NCBI GenBank assembly: GCA_003219225.1
Contig: QHPZ01000210.1
Coordinates: 1-7,527 of the forward strand
Direction of reading: 5' to 3'
From: Verrucomicrobiota bacterium
Lineage (GTDB): Bacteria > Verrucomicrobiota > Verrucomicrobiia > Chthoniobacterales > UBA10450
DNA length: 7,527 nt
Numbering within the stretch: position 1 is the first letter of the stretch; each line of letters opens with the position of its first letter. A program made the translations under genes and the position numbers. This document shows positions 1 through 6,812 of the stretch, piece by piece. The notes under the pieces were generated by a model, which searched no databases, was not told the DNA's origin, and saw nothing but the letters and a program-made list of their open reading frames with translations.

Positions 1-1695
1 GATCTTCGCCAGGACGATTCCGTTAATGCGACGACCGCAAAAGATCTTCAGCTTCAAACTGAAGGCGAGCACAAAGCCGATGCGCTCTCCCATTTTGTTG
101 AAGCAACCGCCTTCGAAGAAAATGGCGAGATCGACAAGGCGCTCGAGGCCTATCGCAAAGTGCTGAATGTCGATCCCGGCCAAGCGGATCTCGCTGCGCA
201 TGTCGCCGCCTTGCTGGCGCGGGAGGATGATTTTCCCCAAGCCATCGACGTCCTCAAAGATGCCATCAGCGCTAATCCGAACGCGCCGGAGCCGTATCTC
301 CAGCTCGCATTTATCTATGCAAAATACCTGAAGAAGACCGACCAATCAGTCGCTCAGGTGAATCGGGCCATCGCGATTAATCCGCGCAACATCGAGGCCT
401 ATCAACGCCTCTACGAAATCGAAATTGCCGCCGGCGAGGAAAAGAAAGCGCTGCAAGCGCTCGACCGCGCGAGTAAACTTCGGAGCGACGATCCCAATTT
501 CTGGGCCGGGCTGGGCAAACTTTACGCGGCCATCGTGTTCAAGCCCGACGTCGAGCCAAAACCAGCCGATATCAATCGCGTCAACGAGTTCTTCGAAAAA
601 GCCGCCGAGCACGCCGCCGATGATCCGGCCGTGTTGAAAGACGTCGCCGATTACTACGCTGCTTCGCAGCAGATCAAAAAGGCGATTCCGCTTTATCTTC
701 GCGTTCTGGAACTGCAGCCAGACGATGTAAACGCGCGCGAAAAATTGGCGAGCGGTTTCGTCGCGACCAACCAGCGCGCCAAGGCCGTAGAGATGCTCGA
801 GTCAGTTATTCGAGAGCACCCCGAAAAATATCAGCCCTACGATCTGCTCGCCGAGGTGCTGGATGATGAAGCGCGCGCGCTGGAGCGCTCAAACCAAATC
901 GAGGCGGCTAAAAACGCCTTTAAGAAAGCGGCAGCCAATTATGAGCAAAGCCTCCTTATCAATCCCGCCCACCTTACCACCTGTCTCCGATTGGCCGAGT
1001 TACTTCTCGGCCCGGTCAAAGACGCCGAGCGCGCGGTCAGCGTCTTGAGCGAGGCGCGACGCCGCTTCCCAAACGCGCCGGAGATCGTCTACTACCTCGC
1101 GCTCGCCCAACGCGAAGCCAAGCACCCGCAGCAAGCCGTCGCGACCTTTGAAGAAGCGCGACATGAAGCAGAGATGGAAGATAGCGAGATCGTAAACGCC
1201 CGTTTTTATTTCAACTACGGCGCCACCGCCGAGCAGGCGGGTCTCTATGAAAAAGCCGCCGACTTATTTCGCAAAGCCATCGCGATGGACCCGGCGAACG
1301 CTGCCGACGCCTGTAATTACCTCGGCTACATGTGGGTCGAGCAGAACCAGCACCTCGACGAAGCCGAAGCCATGATCAAACGGGCCGTGCAAAGCGAGCC
1401 GAACAATGGCGCCTTCCTCGACAGCCTCGGCTGGCTCGAATTTCGCCAGGGAAAATTCGAACAGGCCCTCACCGATCTGCAGCGCGCGGCCAAAAATATG
1501 ACGCACGACGATCCGGTCGTCTTTGAGCATATCGGCGACACGTACCTGAAGCTGCAGCGTGTGCCTCAGGCATTGGAAGCGTGGCAGAAGGCGCTCAGTG
1601 TGGACCCGCAGAACAAGAATCTCGTCCAGAAAATTGAAAGTACTAAGACGATGATGAGCAAAGGCGAGCCGCAGAAGAGTGGTCCACCGCTATAG
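1..1695 (+). CDS. Tandem tetratricopeptide-repeat (TPR) protein, 5' end cut by window
   Basis: The reading frame is open from base 1 with TPR sequence already present, so the start codon lies upstream; the GTG at 160 sits inside a repeat and is not a credible start. About 564 residues are visible. They consist almost entirely of roughly 14 degenerate 34-residue TPR units, recognisable by the small-residue/aromatic pattern and by the recurring ends such as 'AINPRN', 'LQPDD' and 'SVDPQN'. One unit (about 841-970) is lengthened. The C-terminal units carry NYLGY (1315-1329), DSLGW (1420-1434) and EHIGD (1525-1539), a signature I know from long bacterial TPR proteins often predicted to be exported or envelope-associated. 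TPR solenoids bind other proteins; no catalytic domain is seen. The visible part shows no signal peptide because the N-terminus is missing. It ends with a short polar tail and TAG, 112 bases before the transporter gene, on the same strand. The partner is unknown. Confidence 0.93.
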   Translation, partial: DLRQDDSVNATTAKDLQLQTEGEHKADALSHFVEATAFEENGEIDKALEAYRKVLNVDPGQADLAAHVAALLAREDDFPQAIDVLKDAISANPNAPEPYLQLAFIYAKYLKKTDQSVAQVNRAIAINPRNIEAYQRLYEIEIAAGEEKKALQALDRASKLRSDDPNFWAGLGKLYAAIVFKPDVEPKPADINRVNEFFEKAAEHAADDPAVLKDVADYYAASQQIKKAIPLYLRVLELQPDDVNAREKLASGFVATNQRAKAVEMLESVIREHPEKYQPYDLLAEVLDDEARALERSNQIEAAKNAFKKAAANYEQSLLINPAHLTTCLRLAELLLGPVKDAERAVSVLSEARRRFPNAPEIVYYLALAQREAKHPQQAVATFEEARHEAEMEDSEIVNARFYFNYGATAEQAGLYEKAADLFRKAIAMDPANAADACNYLGYMWVEQNQHLDEAEAMIKRAVQSEPNNGAFLDSLGWLEFRQGKFEQALTDLQRAAKNMTHDDPVVFEHIGDTYLKLQRVPQALEAWQKALSVDPQNKNLVQKIESTKTMMSKGEPQKSGPPL

Positions 1696-1807
1696 CCAAA
1701 CAAATGTCAATCTTGATCTGCGGCACGACAGGCGCGCGCGACCTGCACACGCAACTCGCCTCGCTCATCCAGCTAAGTTGCTCGAGAGCTCTTTGTTCGC
1801 TGTCGCG

Positions 1808-3181
1808 ATGAACAAATACCCCACGCCCTGGCAGCGCAAGATCATGAGGGCGGTGCTCTCCAGCGTGTTTGTTGTTCTCCTAATCGTGATTGCCGGCTCG
1901 GCGATTTGGGTGGCCGCGAATCTCATCGCCTTTCTCCAGCCCATTTTGATCCCGGTCGCCATCGCCGGCATTCTCGCTTATCTGCTTGATCCGCTGGTCA
2001 CGAAGATCTCACGCGGTGGCCTTGGCCGGACCAAAGCGGTGCTTCTCATCTTTGCCGTTGCGTTGGTCGCATTCGGCGGGCTCGTCTCGTGGCTGGGGCC
2101 CACTATCTCGATACAGAGCGCGAACTTTGCCCGCGAACTGCCCAACTACACGCAAAAGGCGCGCGATCGGATTGTCGATCTCATCGTGCAATACAATCGC
2201 GCGTTCGGTTCGCCAAGCGGCACGCGCGCAAAATCCACATCCACCACATCAGGGATCGTAAATCTGCTCCTGGGAACACCGGCTTCCCATGCGCAGGCGA
2301 CCGCAGCCGAACAGGCGACCATCGGCCCGCCGCTGCCGGACACGATATCTTCTCCCGCCGAAGCGATCGCGCCGGCTCCAGCAAAGATTAGCTCAGCTGA
2401 CCGGCAGCGCTTTCAAGCGCGCGTCGACAAACTCATTCCCAATCTGGAGAGATATGTCCCGACTCTCGCCGAGAAATTTTGGGACCTGCTAAAAAAGAGC
2501 ATCGGCGGTTTCCTCGGATTTACCGGGTTTCTTTTCAGTCTCGTGCTCGTGCCGATCTATCTGTTTTTCCTGCTCAAGGAGCGGCCGAGCATCGAACGCC
2601 GCTGGAAAGATTACCTGCCCCTGCGCGACTCGCCGCTCAAAGACGAAGTCGCGGAAGTTCTCTCGGAAATTAATCACTACATCATCGCCTATTTCCGCGG
2701 CCAGCTCCTCGTCTGTCTCGTGGACGGTTGTTTGATCGGAAGCGCGCTCACACTGCTTGGGCTTAACTTCGCGCCATTGATTGGCGTGATGGCTGTGATT
2801 CTGACGATGATCCCGTACATCGGCATCGTCATTTGCTGGATTCCAGCCGTGGTGATCGCCGCATTTCAATGGGGCGACTGGAGCCATCCCATTTACGTGA
2901 CATTGATTTTCGTGATCATCCAAAACCTCGAAGGCATGTTTTACGCGCCGCGGATCGTGGGCGACTCGGTCGGGCTTCATCCCATGACCGTGATCGTATC
3001 GATCTTTGTCTGGGGCCTGCTTATCGGCGGCCTGCTTGGACCGATTCTGGCCGTGCCGTTAACTGCCACGCTCAAAGTGTTGCTGATGCGTTATGTCTGG
3101 GGCCGGCGGTTGCGTGAAGAAGAAATCGCCGCCGTCGAGCACGTGCCAGTCGTCGCCGAAGCCGAACATTCCGAGGCTTAG
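1808..3181 (+). CDS. AI-2E family transporter (PerM/TqsA-like membrane protein)
   Basis: A 457-residue polytopic membrane protein of the AI-2E transporter family (PF01594, formerly UPF0118). Family members include TqsA (autoinducer-2 export) and antiporter-like proteins, so the substrate cannot be assigned. Hydrophobic segments lie near residues 17-37, 41-62, 76-97, 233-257, 298-352, 361-375 and 391-427. The conserved C-terminal half is clear: 'MIPYIGIVICWIPAV' near 334-348, 'YAPRIVGDSVGLHPM' near 379-393, and 'GGLLGPILAVPLTA' near 407-420. Residues 134-198 form an unusually long Ala/Pro/Ser/Thr-rich loop between the third and fourth hydrophobic segments. The frame is open back to a GTG at 1679 that overlaps the preceding gene, but that extra 43-residue stretch is Arg/His-rich and unlike the family. 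The ATG at 1808 gives a normal short cytoplasmic N-terminus before the first helix, so I prefer it. No strong Shine-Dalgarno sequence precedes it. The gene may be co-transcribed with the TPR genes on either side. Confidence 0.92.
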   Translation: MNKYPTPWQRKIMRAVLSSVFVVLLIVIAGSAIWVAANLIAFLQPILIPVAIAGILAYLLDPLVTKISRGGLGRTKAVLLIFAVALVAFGGLVSWLGPTISIQSANFARELPNYTQKARDRIVDLIVQYNRAFGSPSGTRAKSTSTTSGIVNLLLGTPASHAQATAAEQATIGPPLPDTISSPAEAIAPAPAKISSADRQRFQARVDKLIPNLERYVPTLAEKFWDLLKKSIGGFLGFTGFLFSLVLVPIYLFFLLKERPSIERRWKDYLPLRDSPLKDEVAEVLSEINHYIIAYFRGQLLVCLVDGCLIGSALTLLGLNFAPLIGVMAVILTMIPYIGIVICWIPAVVIAAFQWGDWSHPIYVTLIFVIIQNLEGMFYAPRIVGDSVGLHPMTVIVSIFVWGLLIGGLLGPILAVPLTATLKVLLMRYVWGRRLREEEIAAVEHVPVVAEAEHSEA

Positions 3182-3249
3182 CCGTCAGACCAATCGGCAG
3201 AGCAGTCGCCGGTTGCATTCTCTAGCCGCCGCGCGGATAAGCAAAAGCG

Positions 3250-5172
3250 ATGGCGGCAGAAGGCAGACGCGTTCGGCGTAGAAAAAAACATCCATCGCGA
3301 CGCGGCCTCAAATCTCTTCCCGATTTGCTTCGCCGGTCCCGGCCATCGCAGGTTGCGCTGCTCATCGCCGTCACGGCCCTTGCTTTTATTCTCGGCACGA
3401 TCTTCTCGCGTTATACCTCCGACATTTATAACAGCTGGCGACAGAAACGTCTGCTCACGCGCGCCAACGTTTTGCTCAGTCAGGCCGAGTCCAACAACAC
3501 GACCGCAGCCGATCGGGAAAGCGCGCTGGACGAAGCGATGCGAATCGCGAAGGAAGTTGTGCGGATCAAACCCGATTCCCTTCCCGCGTATTACGTGCTG
3601 GCCGAAGCTGCCGAGAAGCGCAACCTCGAGGAAGCCGTTGCCTGGCGCGCGCAGATCGCGCGGATTCTCCCACACGAGCTCGACAGCCAGCTTAATCTCG
3701 CCTCGGCGGCGCTGCGCTTCGGCCGGCTCGATCTCGCCCGCAAAGCGCTCGATCATGTGCCCGCCAGTCTGCGCGATCGCGCTGCGTTTCACGTCTTCGC
3801 CGGTTGGCTGGCTCGCGCCGAAGGCAACTACGCCGGGCAGGAAGAGCAGTTCGCGGCCGCTGTCAAGAAAGAGCCGGAGAACGATCTCTACCAATTCAAT
3901 CTTGCCGTTCTGCGAATCCGCTCCCCTGACCCGGAAAAAAATGCAAACGCGCGCGCTACACTTGAGCGGCTCGCACAGACGCCGGGTTTTCGCACTGGCT
4001 CGATCCGTGCCTTGCTTAATGACGCCGTCGCGCGCAACGATTTCGCCGCGGCCGATGATCTCGCTCAACGGCTGCAGATGTCGCCGCAGGTCACGTTTAG
4101 CGACTACCTGCTGTGCCTGAATTTTTATCGAAAGCTCGACCAGAAAAAATTCGAAGCGCTGCTCGAAAAAGTGAAACCGGTGGCGGCGCACAATCCAGCC
4201 GACACGGCGCTGTTGATGGATTGGCTGAACACGAACGGGCTCGCCGGCGAGGTGCTTAAATGGAACGACAAACTCCCGGCGGAGATCAGTACACAGCCGC
4301 CGGTGGCGATCACGGTCGCCGAAGCTCTCGCCAACTTGAAAAACTGGTCGCGACTCAAACGCTGGACCCGCGCCGGCTCGTGGAGAGACGCCGATTACCT
4401 GCGGCTGGCTTTTCAGGCGCTGGGCGCGCGCGAATCGCGCCAAGCCACGGCCGATGCTGAGTTCGCTTCGCTTTGGCGCACGGCTGAGCGCGATGCCGAC
4501 GAGCAACCCGACCGTCAAATCAAGCTCGCCCGGCTCGCGGCCAAATGGAATTTCTCCATCGAAGCCGATGCGCTCTGGTCACGCGTTGCCAAAAATCCGG
4601 CGACACGACGCGAAGCGCTCGACGCGCTTTACCATCTCTATCGCGACAAGAACGAGTTACGAAAACTCTACGAAGTTCTGCAGCAACTGCACCAGACCGC
4701 GCCGAGCGATGCGGCCATTACGGCCAACCTAGCGCGACTCGGACTTGTGCTTGACCAAAACACCGAAGAAGCCCACCGCCTCGCGAAGGAAGCTTACGAC
4801 CGCGCGCCTGATGATATGAATTGTGCCGTCACCTACGCCTTCTCACTCTACGGCCTCGGCCGCAGCAACGAAGGCCTCGAGATCATTAAAAAACTACCTC
4901 CCGATCAGTTGCGCGATCCGCACGCCGCCGTTTATCTCGCCGCACTTTTGCTCGATGAAAACCAAAACGACGCCGCCAGGGAATTCATCGACGCCGCCGA
5001 GCGCGGCCCAATTTATTTGGAAGAAAAACGCTTACTCGACGAAGCCAAACAAAAACTCGCCTCGCCGTCAGCCACGCCTGCTCCGAGCCCGGCGCCGAGT
5101 CCCGTAACAACACCTACCGCGCCGATCACTCCCGGGGGCGCAGCGCCGTCCACTCCTCCATCTCCGCCTTAG
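3250..5172 (+). CDS. Membrane-anchored TPR-like repeat protein with Pro/Ser/Thr-rich tail
   Basis: A 640-residue protein. Residues 1-33 are strongly basic (Arg/Lys-rich), followed by one hydrophobic helix at about 34-53 (VALLIAVTALAFILGTIF). By the positive-inside rule this predicts an N-in signal anchor with the large C-terminal part outside the cytoplasm. From about residue 65 to 600 the sequence is helical and TPR-like: clear units include those ending 'RIKPDSLP', 'KKEPENDL' and 'DRAPDDMN', with more degenerate ones between. The last 37 or so residues are almost only Pro, Ala, Ser and Thr (PAPSPAPSP type), a flexible tail. An in-frame TAA at 3238-3240, nine bases before the ATG, fixes the start: no upstream start is possible. 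Only a weak GGATAAG-like site precedes it. It follows the transporter by 68 bases. The 3' end overlaps the convergent nucleotidyltransferase gene by 47 bases. Function is unknown; a periplasmic scaffold is an inference from topology and repeats. Confidence 0.9.
   Translation: MAAEGRRVRRRKKHPSRRGLKSLPDLLRRSRPSQVALLIAVTALAFILGTIFSRYTSDIYNSWRQKRLLTRANVLLSQAESNNTTAADRESALDEAMRIAKEVVRIKPDSLPAYYVLAEAAEKRNLEEAVAWRAQIARILPHELDSQLNLASAALRFGRLDLARKALDHVPASLRDRAAFHVFAGWLARAEGNYAGQEEQFAAAVKKEPENDLYQFNLAVLRIRSPDPEKNANARATLERLAQTPGFRTGSIRALLNDAVARNDFAAADDLAQRLQMSPQVTFSDYLLCLNFYRKLDQKKFEALLEKVKPVAAHNPADTALLMDWLNTNGLAGEVLKWNDKLPAEISTQPPVAITVAEALANLKNWSRLKRWTRAGSWRDADYLRLAFQALGARESRQATADAEFASLWRTAERDADEQPDRQIKLARLAAKWNFSIEADALWSRVAKNPATRREALDALYHLYRDKNELRKLYEVLQQLHQTAPSDAAITANLARLGLVLDQNTEEAHRLAKEAYDRAPDDMNCAVTYAFSLYGLGRSNEGLEIIKKLPPDQLRDPHAAVYLAALLLDENQNDAAREFIDAAERGPIYLEEKRLLDEAKQKLASPSATPAPSPAPSPVTTPTAPITPGGAAPSTPPSPP
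3349..3408 (+). other. Predicted signal-anchor transmembrane segment of the TPR protein
   Basis: This stretch encodes about 20 uninterrupted hydrophobic residues directly after a basic N-terminal region containing RRVRRRKK and LLRRSRP. No signal-peptidase-like Ala-x-Ala site follows the helix, so retention as a membrane anchor is more likely than cleavage. It is the only strongly hydrophobic segment in this protein. Confidence 0.75.
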
Positions 5173-5926
5173 TCATCCGACAACGCTCGTCGAGACGCGC
5201 GTCGCGCAAACCTTGCGCGCGCACATCGTGCAGGTATTGCGCGCGCGACAGCAGCGTGCCCTGACAGACCCGCTCACTTGCGGCAGTGTTTGCTTCCGCT
5301 CGCAGTCTGTCCGTTAGGTCTCCAACGACAGCGGCGGGGATACGATCTCGCTCGCTCGGATAAACGAATCCGAAGAGCACCAGATGGCTGAGCAGCACGC
5401 GCCAATCGGGCCCGAAGCGCTGGACGAGATGCGACCAATCGATTCGTTCGGCGCAATTCAACAGCAAGTGCGCCACGTCTGCGCCATCATAGCGTTCGCG
5501 TTCCATGATGTAGGACTTCATCCAAATCATTTCCTCAGGCGCGCAAACCTTCGTCGATACATCCAGCACTTCTTGAGTCGGCGCGCGGGCAAACCAGGAA
5601 TCGTCGACTTCGCACAGGCCGTTGCCGCCGCGGTAAATGATGTCGATCAAATCTTCGCCCTGAAAGATTTTCGCCAGCCAATGCGGGTGCGTTTTCTCGG
5701 TGCGGTAGCCGTGTCGCCGAAACATCTCCAGCGTTAGATCGACATCGACTGCTCGGACCAAGAGATCGAAGTCTTTCGTGTTCCGCGCGATCCCGGTGTA
5801 AAGCGCCATGCTAAACGCCCCGCCGACCATGAACGGCACGCCTTCGCGCTGGAGCAATTGCATGCTCTCGCGGTAGAATCTGACCGCGTCGTTCAGATTC
5901 ACCGCGTCGGTCATTGTTCGGTTCAT
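5126..5926 (-). CDS. Nucleotidyltransferase-fold protein (Pol-beta superfamily, AbiEii-like/minor NTase)
   Basis: A 266-residue protein with the hallmarks of the Pol-beta-type nucleotidyltransferase fold. There is a glycine pair (MVGGAFSMALY, G35-G36) after a first helix, the catalytic DxD motif at D52 and D54 within 'NTKDFDLLV', and a third acidic residue, probably D95, in 'EDLIDIIY'. Such enzymes transfer a nucleotide from an NTP to a protein, RNA or small molecule; the acceptor here is unknown. The second half carries 'CAPEEMIWMKSYI' (128-140), 'ERYDGADVAHL' (144-154) and 'GTLLSRAQYLHDV' (223-235), which I recall as typical of a family often annotated generically as nucleotidyltransferase or AbiEii-like. 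No AbiEi-type antitoxin gene adjoins it, so a toxin role is not supported. Two starts are possible, M1 (5926) and M5 (5914); the longer is given. It is divergent from the phosphoesterase and overlaps the convergent TPR gene by 47 bases. Confidence 0.88.
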   Translation of the reverse strand: MNRTMTDAVNLNDAVRFYRESMQLLQREGVPFMVGGAFSMALYTGIARNTKDFDLLVRAVDVDLTLEMFRRHGYRTEKTHPHWLAKIFQGEDLIDIIYRGGNGLCEVDDSWFARAPTQEVLDVSTKVCAPEEMIWMKSYIMERERYDGADVAHLLLNCAERIDWSHLVQRFGPDWRVLLSHLVLFGFVYPSERDRIPAAVVGDLTDRLRAEANTAASERVCQGTLLSRAQYLHDVRAQGLRDARLDERCRMTKAEMEEWTALRPRE

Positions 5927-6006
5927 CCCACTTCAACAACGTGAATGCTGCGTAACTTGCGTGCATCACGGCCACTGCGACGGGCACAATCGTTTCCTAT
6001 CTCGGA
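5927..6006. promoter_or_regulatory. Divergent intergenic region with imperfect dyad
   Basis: These 80 bases separate two divergent genes, so promoters for both are expected here by position. I could not pick convincing -35/-10 pairs on either strand. An imperfect inverted repeat is present: CGTGAATGC at 5940-5948 pairs with GCATCACG at 5963-5970 (8 pairs, one bulged A, 14-base spacer). It could be an operator or a 5'-leader hairpin. That the region holds promoters is inferred from gene orientation only. Confidence 0.35.
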
Positions 6007-6735
6007 ATGAACCAGCCAAAACTGCGCGTCGCCGCCGTCGCCGACATTCACTACGGCAAACATTCCCGTGGCGCGTTGCATGACTTGTTCGCCAAATGCT
6101 CGCAACAGGCCGATGTCCTCCTGCTTTGCGGTGACCTGACCGATTACGGCCTGGCCGAGGAAGCCGAAGAGTTAATCGTCGATCTTCGCTCGGCCGTCCA
6201 CGTCCCGATTGTGGCCGTACTCGGCAATCATGATTTCGAATCCGGCCAGCCCGAGCTTGTCCGCAAAGTTCTCGAACAAGCTGGCGTCACCGTACTGGAT
6301 GGCGAGTGCGCCGAGATCGAAGGCGTCGGTTTCGCCGGCGTATGCGGTTTCGCCGGCGGCTTTGGCCGCCGAATGCTCAACCCGTGGGGCGAAGCGTTGA
6401 TCAAGCAATTCGTCAAAGAAGCGATCGATCATGCCGTGCGGTTGGAGCAGGCGCTAGCCAAACTGCAGACGGAGAAGAAAGTCGCTGTGCTTCACTACGC
6501 GCCGATTCGCGCCACGGTCGTCGGCGAAGATCCGGAAATTTTTCCGTTCATGGGCTCGTCGCGCCTCGAGGAGCCGATCAACCGGTTTCGCGTCTCCGCC
6601 GTATTTCACGGTCATGCTCACAACGGCGCGCTCGAAGGCAAGACCGCTACGGGTATTCCCGTTTACAACGTCTCGATGCCAGCGGTGCAAAAACACGCGC
6701 CTAACGACCCGCCGTTTCGAATTGTCGAAGTCTAA
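6007..6735 (+). CDS. Calcineurin-like metallophosphoesterase
   Basis: A 242-residue cytoplasmic protein with the full motif set of the calcineurin-like (MPP) phosphoesterase superfamily: D-x-H at D13/H15 (VADIHYG), GDLTD at 42-46, GNHD at 73-76, a lone histidine H163 in 'VLHYAPI', and GHAH at 202-205. These residues bind the two metal ions that hydrolyse a phosphomono- or phosphodiester bond. All are intact, so the enzyme is probably active. The substrate cannot be read from the sequence; members cleave nucleic acid ends, cyclic nucleotides, dinucleotides or phosphoproteins. The Gly/Phe-rich 'GVCGFAGGFGRR' (111-122) and 'DPEIFPFMGSSRLEEP' (175-190) look specific to a subfamily. The ATG at 6007 places the first metal motif 12 residues in, usual for compact family members; no strong ribosome-binding site precedes it. 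It is divergent from the nucleotidyltransferase and convergent with the RtcB gene. No signal peptide or membrane segment is seen. Confidence 0.93.
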   Translation: MNQPKLRVAAVADIHYGKHSRGALHDLFAKCSQQADVLLLCGDLTDYGLAEEAEELIVDLRSAVHVPIVAVLGNHDFESGQPELVRKVLEQAGVTVLDGECAEIEGVGFAGVCGFAGGFGRRMLNPWGEALIKQFVKEAIDHAVRLEQALAKLQTEKKVAVLHYAPIRATVVGEDPEIFPFMGSSRLEEPINRFRVSAVFHGHAHNGALEGKTATGIPVYNVSMPAVQKHAPNDPPFRIVEV

Positions 6736-6741
6736 TCGGAA

Positions 6742-6809
6742 AACGTCGAACGCCCAACGTCGAATTCAGAGTTCTGAGTTCAACATTCGGCGTTCAACGT
6801 TTGGCGTTC
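6742..6809. repeat. Inverted array of 14-base units around a short palindrome; probable bidirectional terminator or dispersed repeat
   Basis: On the left, AACGTCGAA occurs at 6742-6750 and 6756-6764, 14 bases apart. On the right, TTCAACATTCGGCG (6779-6792) is followed by TTCAACGTTTGGCG (6793-6806) and TTC. The two sides are inverted copies: 6748-6764 pairs with 6793-6809 at 15 of 17 positions, and alternatively 6742-6754 pairs with 6789-6801 at 12 of 13. In the middle, AATTCAGA (6763-6770) and TCTGAGTT (6773-6780) form an 8-pair dyad. It fills nearly the whole 77-base gap between two convergent stop codons, where a two-way terminator would be expected. T-rich bases after the right arm (TTCTTGTTAG) are modest. 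Repeat status elsewhere in the genome cannot be seen from this window. Confidence 0.7.
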
Positions 6810-6812
6810 TTG

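Noticed and set aside
160..162. GTG as the start of the first TPR gene
   Set aside because: The same frame is open to base 1 and encodes a TPR unit across this position, so the real start is upstream of the window.
1679..1807. GTG start at 1679 giving a 43-residue longer transporter
   Set aside because: It would overlap the TPR gene by 17 bases and add an Arg/His-rich segment not expected before the first helix of this family; ATG at 1808 gives a normal N-terminus.
2489..2980. 163-codon open frame on the - strand within the transporter gene
   Set aside because: It is the antisense shadow of conserved transmembrane sequence; the His/Asp/Glu-rich translation matches no family I know.
3353..4120. 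255-codon + strand frame nested in the TPR gene
   Set aside because: It overlaps the real gene in another frame; its Arg/Ser/Pro-rich translation is typical of an out-of-frame reading of GC-rich coding sequence.
3178..4518. 446-codon open frame on the - strand opposite the membrane-anchored TPR gene
   Set aside because: It lies antisense to a convincing gene, its translation is rich in Arg, His, Phe and Gln with no recognisable domain, and long antisense frames are common in GC-rich DNA. The + strand frame has a signal anchor, TPR-like periodicity and a fixed start.
5126..5926. AbiEii-type toxin of a toxin-antitoxin pair
   Set aside because: Only the nucleotidyltransferase fold motifs are present; no AbiEi-like antitoxin gene or other small partner adjoins it, and the divergent neighbour is a phosphoesterase.
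5953..6000. Candidate promoter boxes for the phosphoesterase (TTGCGT at 5957, CACAAT at 5985)
   Set aside because: The 22-base spacing is too long for a standard sigma-70 promoter and neither box is a good match.
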